From: Kineococcus gynurae
Lineage (GTDB): Bacteria; Actinomycetota; Actinomycetes; Actinomycetales; Kineococcaceae
Strand: one strand, 5' to 3'
Assembly: GCF_050871315.1 (NCBI RefSeq)
Contig: NZ_JBJLRE010000014.1
Length of the DNA stretch: 64,000 nucleotides
This document shows positions 32,489 through 40,962 of the stretch, piece by piece. Every line of letters starts with the position of its first letter. Positions within the stretch are counted from its first letter, which is position 1. Made by a program: the position numbers and the translations under genes. The notes beneath the pieces are model-generated. The model searched no databases, was not told the origin of the DNA, and was given only the letters and a program-made list of their open reading frames with translations.

Positions 32489-33285
32489 GCCGGACCGGGG
32501 ACGTTCACCGCCGTCACCAGCGCGCGCCGGGCGACCGTCCCGACCTCGCGCAGGGCTCGGGTGCGGGCCCCGGCCTCGTGGCCGGTGAGTGCGGCCCCGT
32601 CGTCCTCCACGGCGAGCTCGACGATGGCCAGCACCTGCGCGGCGCTGGCCAGCACCCGGGCCGCCCGCGGCGGGGTCGAGGGGGGCAGGGTGTCGGGGGC
32701 CAGGGCCCCGGCGCGGACCTCCTCGATGCGCCGGGCGGCGTCCTCGCGCCAGCGGGCGACGTCGAGGTCGGCCAGCACCCGGGCCGCCGTGGCCAGCGCG
32801 GTGCGCAGCTCGCGCTCGGACTCGGCCAGCGAGGAGGACTCGGGCGCCCGGCGCGGGGCGGCCACGGCCGCCGTCCAGGTCACGTCCACGCCGGGTTCCA
32901 GCTCCGAACCGAAGGACCGGACCTCCGGGATGAGGGCCCACCGCGCGGGCGTCGCGGCCAGCTCGACGACGACGCACTCCTCGGCCTGCAGCGCGGCGAT
33001 GTTCACGGCGGCCGGGCCGGGCAGCCCGCTGGGGTCACCGGGCACGGGCAGCGCCAGCAGCACCTGACCGGGGGCCGACTCGGCCAGGGCTGCCAGCAGC
33101 ACGGTCAGGTCGTCGGGTCGCAACCGGGGCAGGGCCGGCAGACCGTCCACGTCGGCGGGCCAGGCCACCGTGTGCGGCTGGTCGTGACCCTGCACCGCGG
33201 CGAGGGCGGTGGTGAGGTCGGCCCGCCCGGCGAGGACGGCCGAGCCCCAGGCGGCCAGCCGGACGGAGCGGGGGAGGTCGAGCAC
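32485..33285 (-). CDS. Uncharacterised actinobacterial protein
   Basis: I do not recognise a named family. The 266-residue cytosolic protein begins VLDLPRSVRLAAWGSAVLAG. It has a long acidic/Leu-rich middle, an EVRSFGSELEPGVDVTW segment, and a helical C-terminal part rich in Ala and Arg. There are no membrane segments and few Cys. The start GTG 33285 is set by TAGGGT seven bases upstream. It overlaps the FUSC gene (GTGA), so the two are co-expressed. Confidence 0.75.
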   Translation of the reverse strand: MLDLPRSVRLAAWGSAVLAGRADLTTALAAVQGHDQPHTVAWPADVDGLPALPRLRPDDLTVLLAALAESAPGQVLLALPVPGDPSGLPGPAAVNIAALQAEECVVVELAATPARWALIPEVRSFGSELEPGVDVTWTAAVAAPRRAPESSSLAESERELRTALATAARVLADLDVARWREDAARRIEEVRAGALAPDTLPPSTPPRAARVLASAAQVLAIVELAVEDDGAALTGHEAGARTRALREVGTVARRALVTAVNVPGPA

Positions 33286-33292
33286 GCCGTCG

Positions 33293-33298
33293 ACCCTA
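33293..33298 (-). promoter_or_regulatory. Leaderless -10 of the unknown-FUSC unit
   Basis: TAGGGT on the minus strand, seven bases, then GTG 33285. Confidence 0.5.
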
Positions 33299-33406
33299 GG
33301 GCCTTCCGCGCCCGGTCCCCGCCCGGTTCCCACCTTCCCGCGGCGCCCCCGTGGCGCCCTCCGGACCCGCGGCCCGGGCCCTGGCGGGAGCCGGCCCCCG
33401 GCTGGT

Positions 33407-33412
33407 TAGGGT
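33407..33412 (+). promoter_or_regulatory. Leaderless -10 of the orphan ABC ATPase
   Basis: TAGGGT, eight bases, then ATG 33421. Confidence 0.5.
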
Positions 33413-33420
33413 TGCCGCCC

Positions 33421-34227
33421 ATGAGCCCTGCCGCGCCGCTCGCCGACCGTGACGTCCTGGACCTCGAGGCGGTCACCGTCCGGCGCGGGACGAGCGTGCT
33501 GCTCGACGCGGTCGACCTGCAGGTCGGCTCGGGGCAGCGCTGGGTCGTGCTCGGACCGAACGGGGCCGGCAAGTCGACCCTGGTCGGGGTCGCCGCCGCC
33601 CGGCTGTTCCCGACCACCGGCACGGTCGGCATCCTCGGCGAGCGCCTGGGCCGGGTGGACGTGTTCGAGCTGCGGCCCCGGATCGGGCTCGCCTCCACGA
33701 CCCTGGCCGGGCAGGTCCCGGGCCACGAACGGGTGCTCGACGTGGTCGTCACGGCGGCCTACGGCGTGACCGGCCGCTGGCGGGAGCGCTACGAGGACGC
33801 CGACGTCGACCGGGCCCGGCACCTGCTGGACCTGCTGGGGGTGGGGGCCCTGGGCACGCGGGCGTTCGGGACGCTCAGCGACGGTGAGCGCAAGCGCACC
33901 CAGATCGCCCGGGCGCTGATGACCGACCCGGAGCTGCTGCTGCTCGACGAACCGGCCGGCGGGTTGGACCTGGGCGGGCGCGAGGACCTGCTGCGGCGGC
34001 TGACCGCGCTGGCCGCCGACGCCGACGCGCCGACCAGCGTGATGGTCACCCACCACGTCGAGGAGATCCCGGTCGGGACGACCCATGCGCTGCTGCTGCG
34101 CGAGGGGCGGGTCGTGGCCGCGGGGGAGGCGCCGAAGGTGCTCAGCTCCAAGCGGTTGAGCGAGACGTTCGGGTTGTCCCTGCGCCTGGAGCGCCGCGGC
34201 GACCGGTTCTCCGCCCGCGCGGTCTGA
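33421..34227 (+). CDS. Orphan ABC ATP-binding protein (YlmA-like)
   Basis: This is a single ABC ATPase with no permease gene beside it. The 268 residues show Walker A GPNGAGKSTL, a short Q-loop region, the signature LSDGERKRTQIARAL (LSDGE rather than LSGGQ), Walker B LLLLDEPAGGLD and the H-loop MVTHHVEEIP. The LSDGE signature and VEEIP ending are seen in the YlmA-like group, for which no transport partner is settled. ATG 33421 is leaderless. It converges with pdxH. Confidence 0.92.
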   Translation: MSPAAPLADRDVLDLEAVTVRRGTSVLLDAVDLQVGSGQRWVVLGPNGAGKSTLVGVAAARLFPTTGTVGILGERLGRVDVFELRPRIGLASTTLAGQVPGHERVLDVVVTAAYGVTGRWRERYEDADVDRARHLLDLLGVGALGTRAFGTLSDGERKRTQIARALMTDPELLLLDEPAGGLDLGGREDLLRRLTALAADADAPTSVMVTHHVEEIPVGTTHALLLREGRVVAAGEAPKVLSSKRLSETFGLSLRLERRGDRFSARAV

Positions 34228-34240
34228 GCCTGGCGGGCGC

Positions 34241-34263
34241 CGGGCCCCGCCGGTCCGGGCCCG
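34241..34263. terminator. GC hairpin between convergent ABC and pdxH genes
   Basis: CGGGCCC pairs with GGGCCCG around a 9-base loop. It lies in the 39-bp gap between two converging genes, so it could stop both transcripts. There is no T-run. Confidence 0.45.
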
Positions 34264-34266
34264 GGC

Positions 34267-34953
34267 TCAGGGCCAGAGCAGCGTCTGCGTGTAGCCGCGC
34301 CCGTCGGGGCGTTCGTCGTAGCGCAGCCGCAGGTGGCGCCGGGCCGGGTGGGACTGCCAGAACTCGACCCGCGAGGCGCGCACGCCCCAGGTCCGCCAGG
34401 TGGGGGCGACCATGGCCGGGTCGGCGGTGATGAGGTCCTTGACCTCGTCGATCTCGGCCTGCACGTCCATGGTGGCCTCGACGGGGTCGGACTGCCGGGC
34501 GTGCAGCGAGGCCGTGCGCGCCGCCTCGCCCCGCTCGCGGAAGTCGCGGGCCGTCCGCTCCGGGGTGCCGGAGAGGACCTGGCCGCGGACCCGGACCTGC
34601 CGACCGCGGCTCGGCCAGTAGAAGACGAGGGCGGCCACCGGGGAGAGGTCGAGCTGACGGCCCTTGGGGCTGGTGGCCCCGCCCGCGACCCAGAAGGCCC
34701 CGGCGTCGAGGTCCTTGAGGGACATGGTGCGGGCGTCGGGACGGCCTCCGGCGTCCACCGTGGACAGCACGACGGCCTGGGGTTCGGGTTCCCCGGCCTG
34801 CGCGGCCTCGACGATCCAGTCCCAGAACAGGCGCAGCGGGTCGGGGTCGGCGGAGGCCGGGTCGAAGGGCGGGGTGGTGGACCGCAGCAGGGGCAGGCCC
34901 CGCAACCACGACCGGGCCGGTTCGCCGGGGACGGGAGCGGGCACAGCACTCAC
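34267..34953 (-). CDS. pdxH: Pyridoxamine 5'-phosphate oxidase
   Basis: PdxH oxidises pyridoxamine- or pyridoxine-phosphate to pyridoxal-phosphate with FMN and oxygen. The 228-residue protein has the FMN motif SLKDLDAGAFWVAGGATSPKGRQL, ALVFYWPSRGRQVRVRGQV, and the C-terminal substrate part SRVEFWQSHPARRHLRLRY ending TQTLLWP. GTG 34953 follows TAGATT by seven bases, so the start is well supported. A second in-frame GTG is at 34944. The lytic transglycosylase gene ends 44 bp upstream on the same strand. Confidence 0.93.
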   Translation of the reverse strand: MSAVPAPVPGEPARSWLRGLPLLRSTTPPFDPASADPDPLRLFWDWIVEAAQAGEPEPQAVVLSTVDAGGRPDARTMSLKDLDAGAFWVAGGATSPKGRQLDLSPVAALVFYWPSRGRQVRVRGQVLSGTPERTARDFRERGEAARTASLHARQSDPVEATMDVQAEIDEVKDLITADPAMVAPTWRTWGVRASRVEFWQSHPARRHLRLRYDERPDGRGYTQTLLWP

Positions 34954-34960
34954 AGCGGAG

Positions 34961-34966
34961 AATCTA
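34961..34966 (-). promoter_or_regulatory. Leaderless -10 of pdxH
   Basis: TAGATT on the minus strand, seven bases, then GTG 34953. Confidence 0.55.
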
Positions 34967-34997
34967 GGGCATCGGTCACGGGAGCGGTCGCCGGTGC

Positions 34998-36308
34998 TCA
35001 GGGGGTGCCGTCGGCGATCCGCTGGACCAGCTGCACGTACCAGTCGGCGTGGTTGTAGCGGAACAGGGCCCGGGCCTCGCCGTCCCGGCCGGTCCCGGCG
35101 CCGTTGGCGCACAGGTAGGCCGCCGCGGTGAACACGGCGTCGGCGGGATCCTGGACGTCCGTACGACCGTCGCCGTCCCCGTCGACGGCGTAGGCCGCGA
35201 AGGTCGCCGGCATGAACTGCATCGGTCCGCGGGCCCCGGCCGAGGACGGTCCGACGGTGCGACCGTGCCCGCTCTCGACCTGCCCGACGGCGGAGAGGAG
35301 CTGACGGCGCATCCCCGGGCAGGTGGGGGCGGCCGCGGCGTACAGGGCGGCGTAGTCGGCGGGCACGGCCCGCACCCCCACGCCGGCGACGCTGCCGGCG
35401 GCGGCCCGCTGGCTGCGGTCGGCGGCGGCCTCGGCCCGGGCGAGGGCCTGCGCCGCCGCCGCCCGTTCGCGGGCCACCCGTTCGTCCGCGGCCAGCCGGG
35501 TCCCCAGCCCGTCCAGCTCCGCGGCCCGCGCCCGGGCTGCGGCGAGGTCGTCGGCCAGGGTCGAGGCGGCGGCCGCGGTCTCGCGCAGCGCGCTGATCCG
35601 GGCCAGGGCCTCGGCCTCGGCGGCGTCGGCCGCCCCGCGGGCTTCGGTCAGGGACCGTTCGGCGGCCGCGGTGGTCTCCTGGTCGCGCCGCAGCGCCGAG
35701 CGCTGCACGACGGCACGGGCCGAGGCCTCGCCGAGCGGGTCGGAGCCGGCGAGGACTGCGCCGAGGGCGCTGTCCCGCAGGGCGCCGCCGGCCCCGGCCA
35801 TGTAGAGGCGGCGGACCTGCCGGGCGCTGTCCCGGGTGGCCTGCGAGCGCGCCCGGAGCCGTCCGTCGAGGGAGAGGGTGGCGTCCACGTCGAGCGAGAC
35901 CGCCTCCTCGACCGCGCGTCGACCGGCGGCCAGCTGCACGTCGAGGTCGGCCGCGGCCCGGGCGGCCCGGTCGGCCGCGGCCCGGGCCTCGGTGGCGGCC
36001 GCGCGGGCCTCGGCGGCCGTGGTCGGGGTGGCCGTGGTCGGGGTGGCCGTGGGGACGCCTGCGGGGGTGCCGGAGGAGGTGGCCGCCGCGCTCGGCGGGG
36101 CCGGGGGCGCGACGGCGTCCGCCGGAGCGGGCGCGAGGAGGGTCGCGACCAGGACCGACGCGAGCAGCCCGCCGCGGACCAGGACCCGGCCCGTCCCCGC
36201 GGACCCGACGGGTCCGGTCCCGGGGCGCCGGAGCCGGCGCGAGGTCATCACCTCGTGGTGGTCGGATCGTCCGGGCCCGCGCTTGAGTCCGCGGGGTTGG
36301 CGAACCAT
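34998..36308 (-). CDS. Secreted lytic transglycosylase-like protein with coiled coil
   Basis: This is a likely exported peptidoglycan hydrolase. A basic N-terminus leads to a signal helix, GGLLASVLVATLLAPAPADA (about 46-65), then a Thr/Pro/Ala linker. A long Ala/Glu/Arg coiled coil (about 95-320) precedes a C-terminal SLT-type domain with the catalytic Glu in SAVGQVESGHGRT, then GPMQFMPATFAAYAVDG and a DGDGRTDVQDPADAV segment resembling a calcium loop. ATG 36308 has AGGA five bases upstream and gives 436 residues; ATG 36248 is the alternative. It is divergent from the EAL gene. Confidence 0.88.
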   Translation of the reverse strand: MVRQPRGLKRGPGRSDHHEVMTSRRLRRPGTGPVGSAGTGRVLVRGGLLASVLVATLLAPAPADAVAPPAPPSAAATSSGTPAGVPTATPTTATPTTAAEARAAATEARAAADRAARAAADLDVQLAAGRRAVEEAVSLDVDATLSLDGRLRARSQATRDSARQVRRLYMAGAGGALRDSALGAVLAGSDPLGEASARAVVQRSALRRDQETTAAAERSLTEARGAADAAEAEALARISALRETAAAASTLADDLAAARARAAELDGLGTRLAADERVARERAAAAQALARAEAAADRSQRAAAGSVAGVGVRAVPADYAALYAAAAPTCPGMRRQLLSAVGQVESGHGRTVGPSSAGARGPMQFMPATFAAYAVDGDGDGRTDVQDPADAVFTAAAYLCANGAGTGRDGEARALFRYNHADWYVQLVQRIADGTP

Positions 36309-36437
36309 GATCGTCCTGCCCCCCGTCGGGGGGACGTTCCTCGATATGCCTTAACTGAGGGTAGGCGTCAGTATGCTGCGTGAAGCGGTGATCAGGGGCG
36401 ACGCTGCCCTCGGGGGCTCGGCGAGCGGGGAGACCAC

Positions 36438-37700
36438 GTGGACGTGACGGCGAGGGTGGGCTGGCGTCGGCGGATCGACGCCCTGCTGGCGCAGCCGGCC
36501 GCGTTCTCCCTGGCGCTGCAACCGGTCGTGGACGTCGCCGCCCGGCGCGTCGCAGGCTACGAGGCGCTCGGTCGCTTCGGGGTCGCGATCGAGGGCCGCC
36601 GCCGCGGCCCGGGGGAGTGGTTCGCGGCCGCGGCCCACCTCGGGCGGGCGGCCGAGCTCGACGCACTGGTCCTGCAATCGGTGCTGCAGGAACGGGTCCG
36701 CCTCCCGCACGGCACGTTCCTCACCGTCAACGTCACCCCGGACGCCCTGCTCACCCCTGCCTTCGTCGCGCAGCTGCTGGCGGGCGAGCGGCGGGGTCTG
36801 GTGCTGGAGGTCACCGAGCACGCCGAGGTCGACTCCGCCGACCTGGTCGGTCCGCTCGACGCCTGGCGCGACCGCGGCGGTCTGGTGGCCCTCGACGACG
36901 TCGGGGCCGGGCACTCGGGGCTGCTGCGGCTCGCGCTGACGCGACCGGACCTGATCAAGATCGACCTGCAGCTCATCCGCGGGCTGGAGTCGGACCTGAT
37001 GAAGCGCTCCGTCGTGCAGCTGGTGGGCGAGTGCGCGGCCCGGCTCGACGCCTGGGTCGTGGCCGAGGGTGTCGAGACCGTGGCCGAGCTCGACGTGCTG
37101 CGGACGATGGGGGTGCCCCTCGTCCAGGGCTTCCTGCTGGCCCGACCGCGCGGCGGGTTCGCCCGGCTCGATCCCGGCGCCGCGGCCCTGCTCGCCGGCT
37201 CGGACCGGTCCACCCCCGGTCCCCGCACCGCCGACGAACCGGGACCGACCGGCCCGGTGAGTCCGGTGAGCCGGTTGGCCCGTCGGCCCCGGACCACGCT
37301 CGACCTGGCGGTCGCCCATGCGGTCGCCGAGGTCGAGGGCTGCACCACCGTCGTCCTCGACGACCGCGACGTGCCGGTCGCGGTCGTGCTCCCCGACGTC
37401 ACCGGTTCGCGCGCCGTCACCGAACTGACCTGCGTGGACCCCGGGACGCGGGTGGGCGACGTCGCCGTGCGCGCGGTCTCGCGCCCCACCGGTCGGCGCT
37501 TCGACCCCGTCGTCTGCACCGACGAGACGGGTCGGTTCGTCGGCCTGGTCGGGGTCGAGGACCTCGTCATCGACCTGGCCGCCGCCCAGGTCCCGGTGGA
37601 GCACCCCCCGGTGCCCCGCCCCGAGGTCCTCCATCCCCAGGTCGCCCACCCCCAGGTCACCCACCCCCAGGTCGCGCACCCTCAAGGAGTCGGCGCATGA
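36438..37700 (+). CDS. EAL-domain protein (likely c-di-GMP phosphodiesterase)
   Basis: EAL proteins hydrolyse cyclic di-GMP. The catalytic set is visible in residues 20-240: GYEALGRF, TVNVTPDALL, LVLEVTEHAEV, ALDDVGAGHSGL (DDVG for DDFG), LIKIDLQLIRG, VVAEGVET and VPLVQGFLLARP. A second region (about 275-395) resembles a CBS pair. The last 25 residues are a five-residue repeat, HPQVA/HPQVT, from a 15-bp DNA repeat (about 37635-37690). There is no GGDEF or membrane part, so input probably comes through the CBS-like region. The start is GTG 36438. Its stop overlaps the DUF1059 gene. Confidence 0.9.
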   Translation: MDVTARVGWRRRIDALLAQPAAFSLALQPVVDVAARRVAGYEALGRFGVAIEGRRRGPGEWFAAAAHLGRAAELDALVLQSVLQERVRLPHGTFLTVNVTPDALLTPAFVAQLLAGERRGLVLEVTEHAEVDSADLVGPLDAWRDRGGLVALDDVGAGHSGLLRLALTRPDLIKIDLQLIRGLESDLMKRSVVQLVGECAARLDAWVVAEGVETVAELDVLRTMGVPLVQGFLLARPRGGFARLDPGAAALLAGSDRSTPGPRTADEPGPTGPVSPVSRLARRPRTTLDLAVAHAVAEVEGCTTVVLDDRDVPVAVVLPDVTGSRAVTELTCVDPGTRVGDVAVRAVSRPTGRRFDPVVCTDETGRFVGLVGVEDLVIDLAAAQVPVEHPPVPRPEVLHPQVAHPQVTHPQVAHPQGVGA

Positions 37701-37888
37701 AGGCCTTCCGCTGCGGGGACGTCGTCCCCGGCTGCGACGCGAGCTTCCAGGCCTCCGACGAGGCGGGCGTCCTCGCCTCGGTCGCCGCGCACGCCCGCGA
37801 CGACCACGGGCTGACCGACCTGCCCGCCGACCTCGTCGCCGCGGTGCGCGCCGGCATCCACGAGGTCCCCGAGGACGGCGCCGCCTGA
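37697..37888 (+). CDS. DUF1059 family small protein
   Basis: The 63-residue protein is a near-minimal DUF1059 domain: FRCGDVVPGCDASFQASDEAG then VAAHARDDHGL. The two Cys and two His look like a zinc site. The ATG overlaps the EAL stop (ATGA), so it is translated with that gene. The function of the family is unknown; it is often near stress or signalling genes. Confidence 0.88.
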   Translation: MKAFRCGDVVPGCDASFQASDEAGVLASVAAHARDDHGLTDLPADLVAAVRAGIHEVPEDGAA

Positions 37889-37935
37889 ACCGGACGGGTC
37901 TGGTGCCCGGCCCGCCGGGGGAGCAGGATCGGCGG

Positions 37936-38451
37936 ATGCGCCCCGTGCACCGCGAACCGTGCGGACCCGGTCAGGAATCGGTCTGGGACTACCCGCGGCC
38001 CCCGCGCGTGGAGGTGGCCCGCCGGCGGGTGCGGGTGGCCGACCGCGACGGAACCCTGCTGGGCGAGGCCCCGGCCGGCAGCGGCAGGGCCTGGCGGGTG
38101 CTGGAGACGTCGCACCCGCCCACCTACTACCTGGCCCGGTCGGTGGTCGACCCGCGCCGGGTGCGGGCCAACGACGACCGAAGCTGGTGCGAGTTCAAGG
38201 GCGAGGCGGTCTACCACGACGTCCTCGACGCGCAGGGCCGCGTCCTGCTGCCCTCGGCGGCCTGGACCTACCCGTTGCCGCACGCCGACTACGCCCCGCT
38301 GGCCGGGGCGTTCGCGTTCTACCCGGGACGCCTCGTCTGCCACCTCGACGACGAGCTGGTCCGACCGCAGGCCGGGGGTTTCTACGGCGGCTGGATCACC
38401 GACGACGTCGTCGGGCCGTTCAAGGGCGAGCACGGCACCCACGGGTGGTGA
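37936..38451 (+). CDS. DUF427 family protein
   Basis: DUF427 proteins are small cytosolic beta-rich proteins of unknown role. The 171 residues contain the family's signature ETSHPPTYYLARSVVD, SWCEFKGEAVYHDV, AAWTYPLPH and FAFYPGRLVCHLDDELVRPQAGGFYGGWI. The start ATG 37936 has AGGATCGGCGG in front; GTG 37903 is an alternative. It follows the EAL-DUF1059 pair by about 50 bp on the same strand and could be in that unit. Confidence 0.9.
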   Translation: MRPVHREPCGPGQESVWDYPRPPRVEVARRRVRVADRDGTLLGEAPAGSGRAWRVLETSHPPTYYLARSVVDPRRVRANDDRSWCEFKGEAVYHDVLDAQGRVLLPSAAWTYPLPHADYAPLAGAFAFYPGRLVCHLDDELVRPQAGGFYGGWITDDVVGPFKGEHGTHGW

Positions 38452-38504
38452 GCCCGGGCGCCACGGCGGCGCGCGGCGGGTTCGCGGGTGGTGGCGCGCC
38501 GCCC

Positions 38505-38510
38505 TAGCGT
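38505..38510 (+). promoter_or_regulatory. Leaderless -10 of the ABC exporter
   Basis: TAGCGT, seven bases, then ATG 38518. Confidence 0.5.
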
Positions 38511-38517
38511 CGGCCCC

Positions 38518-40440
38518 ATGAGCATGGACATGGTCGGGCGCACCTCGATGTGGAGCGCCATGTCGGCGCAGGAGGAGCGTCGTTTCGACCGCGAGACCGT
38601 GCGCCGGATCCTGGCCATGGCCCGTGACCGGCGCTGGTGGCTCACCGCCTTCGTCGTGGGCAGCGTCGTGGTCTCCGTGCTCGCCGTCGCCACCCCGGTG
38701 CTGGCCGGTCGGGTCGTCGAGGCGATCTCGCGCGACGACGGTCGGACGGTGACGATCCTGGCCCTGCTGATCGCCGCGGTCGCGCTGGCCGAGGCCGGCG
38801 TGGGGCTGCTCGTGCGCTGGCTGTCCTCCCGGCTGGGGGAGGACCTGATCCTGGACCTGCGCACGCGCGTCTTCGACCACGTCCAGCGGATGCCGGTCGC
38901 GTTCTTCACCCGCACCCGCACCGGGGCGTTGGTGAGTCGGCTGAACAACGACGTCCTCGGGGCCCAGCGGGCGTTCTCGGGGACCCTGTCCGGGGTGGTC
39001 AGCAACGTCGTCGCGGTGGTCCTCACCGGAGTGGTGATGGCCTCGATCTCCTGGCAGATCACGCTCATGGCCCTGGTGCTGCTGCCGGTCTTCGTCCTGC
39101 CCGCCCGTCGGATGGGGCGGCGCCTGGCCCAGCTCTCGCGCACCCAGGCGCAGCTCAACGCGGCGATGACCACCCAGAGCACGGAACGGTTCTCGGCCCC
39201 CGGGGCGACCCTGGTGAAACTGTTCGGGCGACCGGCGGAGGAGTCGCGCGCCTTCGCCGAGGCCGCCCGCCGGGTGCGCGACATCGGGGTGCGCAGCTCG
39301 ATGCTGCAGTCGGTGTTCCTGACCGCGCTGACCCTGGTCTCCGCCCTCGCACTGGCCCTCGTCTACGGCGTGGGCGGGGCGGCCGCCGTCGCCGGTCGTC
39401 TCGACACCGGCGACATCGTCACCCTGGCGCTCATGCTGACCCGGCTCTACGCGCCGCTGACGGCGCTGGCCGGCGCCCGGGTCGACATCATGAGCGCGCT
39501 GGTCAGCTTCCAGCGGGTCTTCGAGGTGCTGGACCTCGTCCCGCTGGTCCGGGAGAAGCCCGGGGCGCTCGCCCTGCCCGACGAGCCGGTGACGGTCGAG
39601 TTCCGGCACGTGGACTTCGCCTACCCGGCCGCCTCGGAGGTGTCGCTGGCCTCGCTGGAGGACGTCGCCCGGCTCGACGCCCGCGGCGGGGAGCCCGTCC
39701 TGCACGACGTCTCCTTCACGGTCGCGCCCGGGCGGGTCGTCGCGCTGGTGGGATCCTCGGGCGCGGGCAAGTCGACGATCGCGGCCCTGCTGTCGCGGCT
39801 GTACGACGTGAACGGCGGCGCCGTCCTGGTGGGCGGCCACGACGTGCGCGACGTCACCGCGGAGTCGTTGCGTCGCACCGTCGGGGTGGTCACCCAGGAC
39901 GGGCACCTGTTCCACGAGTCGTTGCGCTCCAACCTGCGGCTGGCCCGGCCGGAGGCCACCGACGAGGAGCTGCTCGACGCCCTCCGCCGGGCCCGGCTCG
40001 GACCGCTGGTGGAGTCGCTGCCCGAGGGGTTGGACACCGTCGTCGGCGAGCGCGGGTACCGGTTCTCCGGCGGGGAGCGGCAGCGGCTGACCATCGCGCG
40101 GTTGCTGCTGGCCCGCCCGAGCGTGGTGGTGCTGGACGAGGCCACCGCCTCGCTGGACTCCGGCTCCGAGGCCGCCGTCCAGGCCGCGCTCGACGAGGCG
40201 CTCGCCGGGCGCACGGCCCTGGTCATCGCCCACCGGCTCTCCACCGTCCGCGACGCCGACGAGATCCTGGTCCTCGAGGGCGGACGGATCGTCGAGCGCG
40301 GGACCCACGACGAGCTGACCGCCGCCGGCGGTCGCTACGCCGAGCTGCACCGCCTGCAGTTCCGCCCCTCCGCCTCCACCCCCACCCCCACCCCCGCCTC
40401 CACCGCGCCCACCGTGATCAAGGAATCGGCGGAGCGCTGA
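38518..40440 (+). CDS. ABC exporter, fused permease-ATPase (ABCB type)
   Basis: This is a half-transporter of the multidrug/lipid exporter type that works as a dimer. Six membrane helices fall in about residues 35-320 (RWWLTAFVVGSVVVSVLAVATPVLAG first). The ATPase domain has Walker A GSSGAGKSTIAALLSRLY, signature FSGGERQRLTIARLL, Walker B VVVLDEATASLD and the H-loop IAHRLSTV. A tail of Thr/Pro repeats ends in TVIKESAER, encoded by one copy of a palindromic repeat. ATG 38518 is leaderless. It converges with a MarR regulator that might not control it. Confidence 0.94.
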   Translation: MSMDMVGRTSMWSAMSAQEERRFDRETVRRILAMARDRRWWLTAFVVGSVVVSVLAVATPVLAGRVVEAISRDDGRTVTILALLIAAVALAEAGVGLLVRWLSSRLGEDLILDLRTRVFDHVQRMPVAFFTRTRTGALVSRLNNDVLGAQRAFSGTLSGVVSNVVAVVLTGVVMASISWQITLMALVLLPVFVLPARRMGRRLAQLSRTQAQLNAAMTTQSTERFSAPGATLVKLFGRPAEESRAFAEAARRVRDIGVRSSMLQSVFLTALTLVSALALALVYGVGGAAAVAGRLDTGDIVTLALMLTRLYAPLTALAGARVDIMSALVSFQRVFEVLDLVPLVREKPGALALPDEPVTVEFRHVDFAYPAASEVSLASLEDVARLDARGGEPVLHDVSFTVAPGRVVALVGSSGAGKSTIAALLSRLYDVNGGAVLVGGHDVRDVTAESLRRTVGVVTQDGHLFHESLRSNLRLARPEATDEELLDALRRARLGPLVESLPEGLDTVVGERGYRFSGGERQRLTIARLLLARPSVVVLDEATASLDSGSEAAVQAALDEALAGRTALVIAHRLSTVRDADEILVLEGGRIVERGTHDELTAAGGRYAELHRLQFRPSASTPTPTPASTAPTVIKESAER

Positions 40441-40506
40441 GGTTCGTCGCGGCCCCCATCCCCGCCGTGATCAAGGAATTCCGGACCGGCGATTCCTTGA
40501 TCACGG
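40412..40506. repeat. Three-copy palindromic repeat CCGTGATCAAGGAAT
   Basis: Copy 1 (40412-40428) lies inside the end of the ABC gene. Copy 2 (40465-40479) and the inverted copy 3 (40490-40506) are downstream. Copies 2 and 3 form a perfect 15-bp stem with a 12-base loop; copies 1 and 3 are complementary over 17 bp. The stem sits between two convergent genes and can act as a two-way terminator. The spread copies look like a mobile REP-type element. Confidence 0.75.
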
Positions 40507-40518
40507 GGGGCGGGTCGG

Positions 40519-40962
40519 TCAGGGAAGGGTGGCGGTGAGGGTGCGGCAGACGTCGGTCAGTGCGGTGAGGTCGGCGGGGTCGGCGTCGGCGAGCTGGCGG
40601 GCGATCCCGGCGGCGTGCCGCCCGCCGATCTCCCGCTGACGGCGGGCGCCGTCTTCGGTGAGGACGACGAGCACGCCGCGGCCGTCCTGCGGGTCGGCCT
40701 CGCGCCGCAGCAGCCCCCGCTGCGCCAGCCGGTCGACGAGCCGGCTCAGCGAGGGTTGCGGGAGCAGCACGGAGGCCGACAGCTCACCGAGTCGGGCCCG
40801 CTGCTGCGGGCACCGGCCGAGCGTCCAGAGCACGTCGTAACCGCGCAACCCCTCCGCTCCCCACACGTCCTCGGCCTCGAAGCGCCGCAGCAGCGTGGAC
40901 TGCAGCCGGAACAGCGCCTCCCAGGCCTCGACCGCGGCGGCGGTGCGGCCCGGTTCAGGCAC
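40519..40962 (-). CDS. MarR family transcriptional regulator
   Basis: MarR proteins are dimeric winged-helix repressors released by small ligands. The 147 residues have LRGYDVLWTLGRCPQQRARLGELS, the recognition helix LLPQPSLSRLVDRLAQRGLL and the wing DPQDGRGVLVVLTEDGARR. The GTG overlaps the end of the upstream monooxygenase gene by 8 bp, so both form one operon. A 28-bp palindrome just before that operon is the likely binding site. Only one Cys besides the start region is seen, in a CPQQR motif. Confidence 0.94.
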   Translation of the reverse strand: MPEPGRTAAAVEAWEALFRLQSTLLRRFEAEDVWGAEGLRGYDVLWTLGRCPQQRARLGELSASVLLPQPSLSRLVDRLAQRGLLRREADPQDGRGVLVVLTEDGARRQREIGGRHAAGIARQLADADPADLTALTDVCRTLTATLP

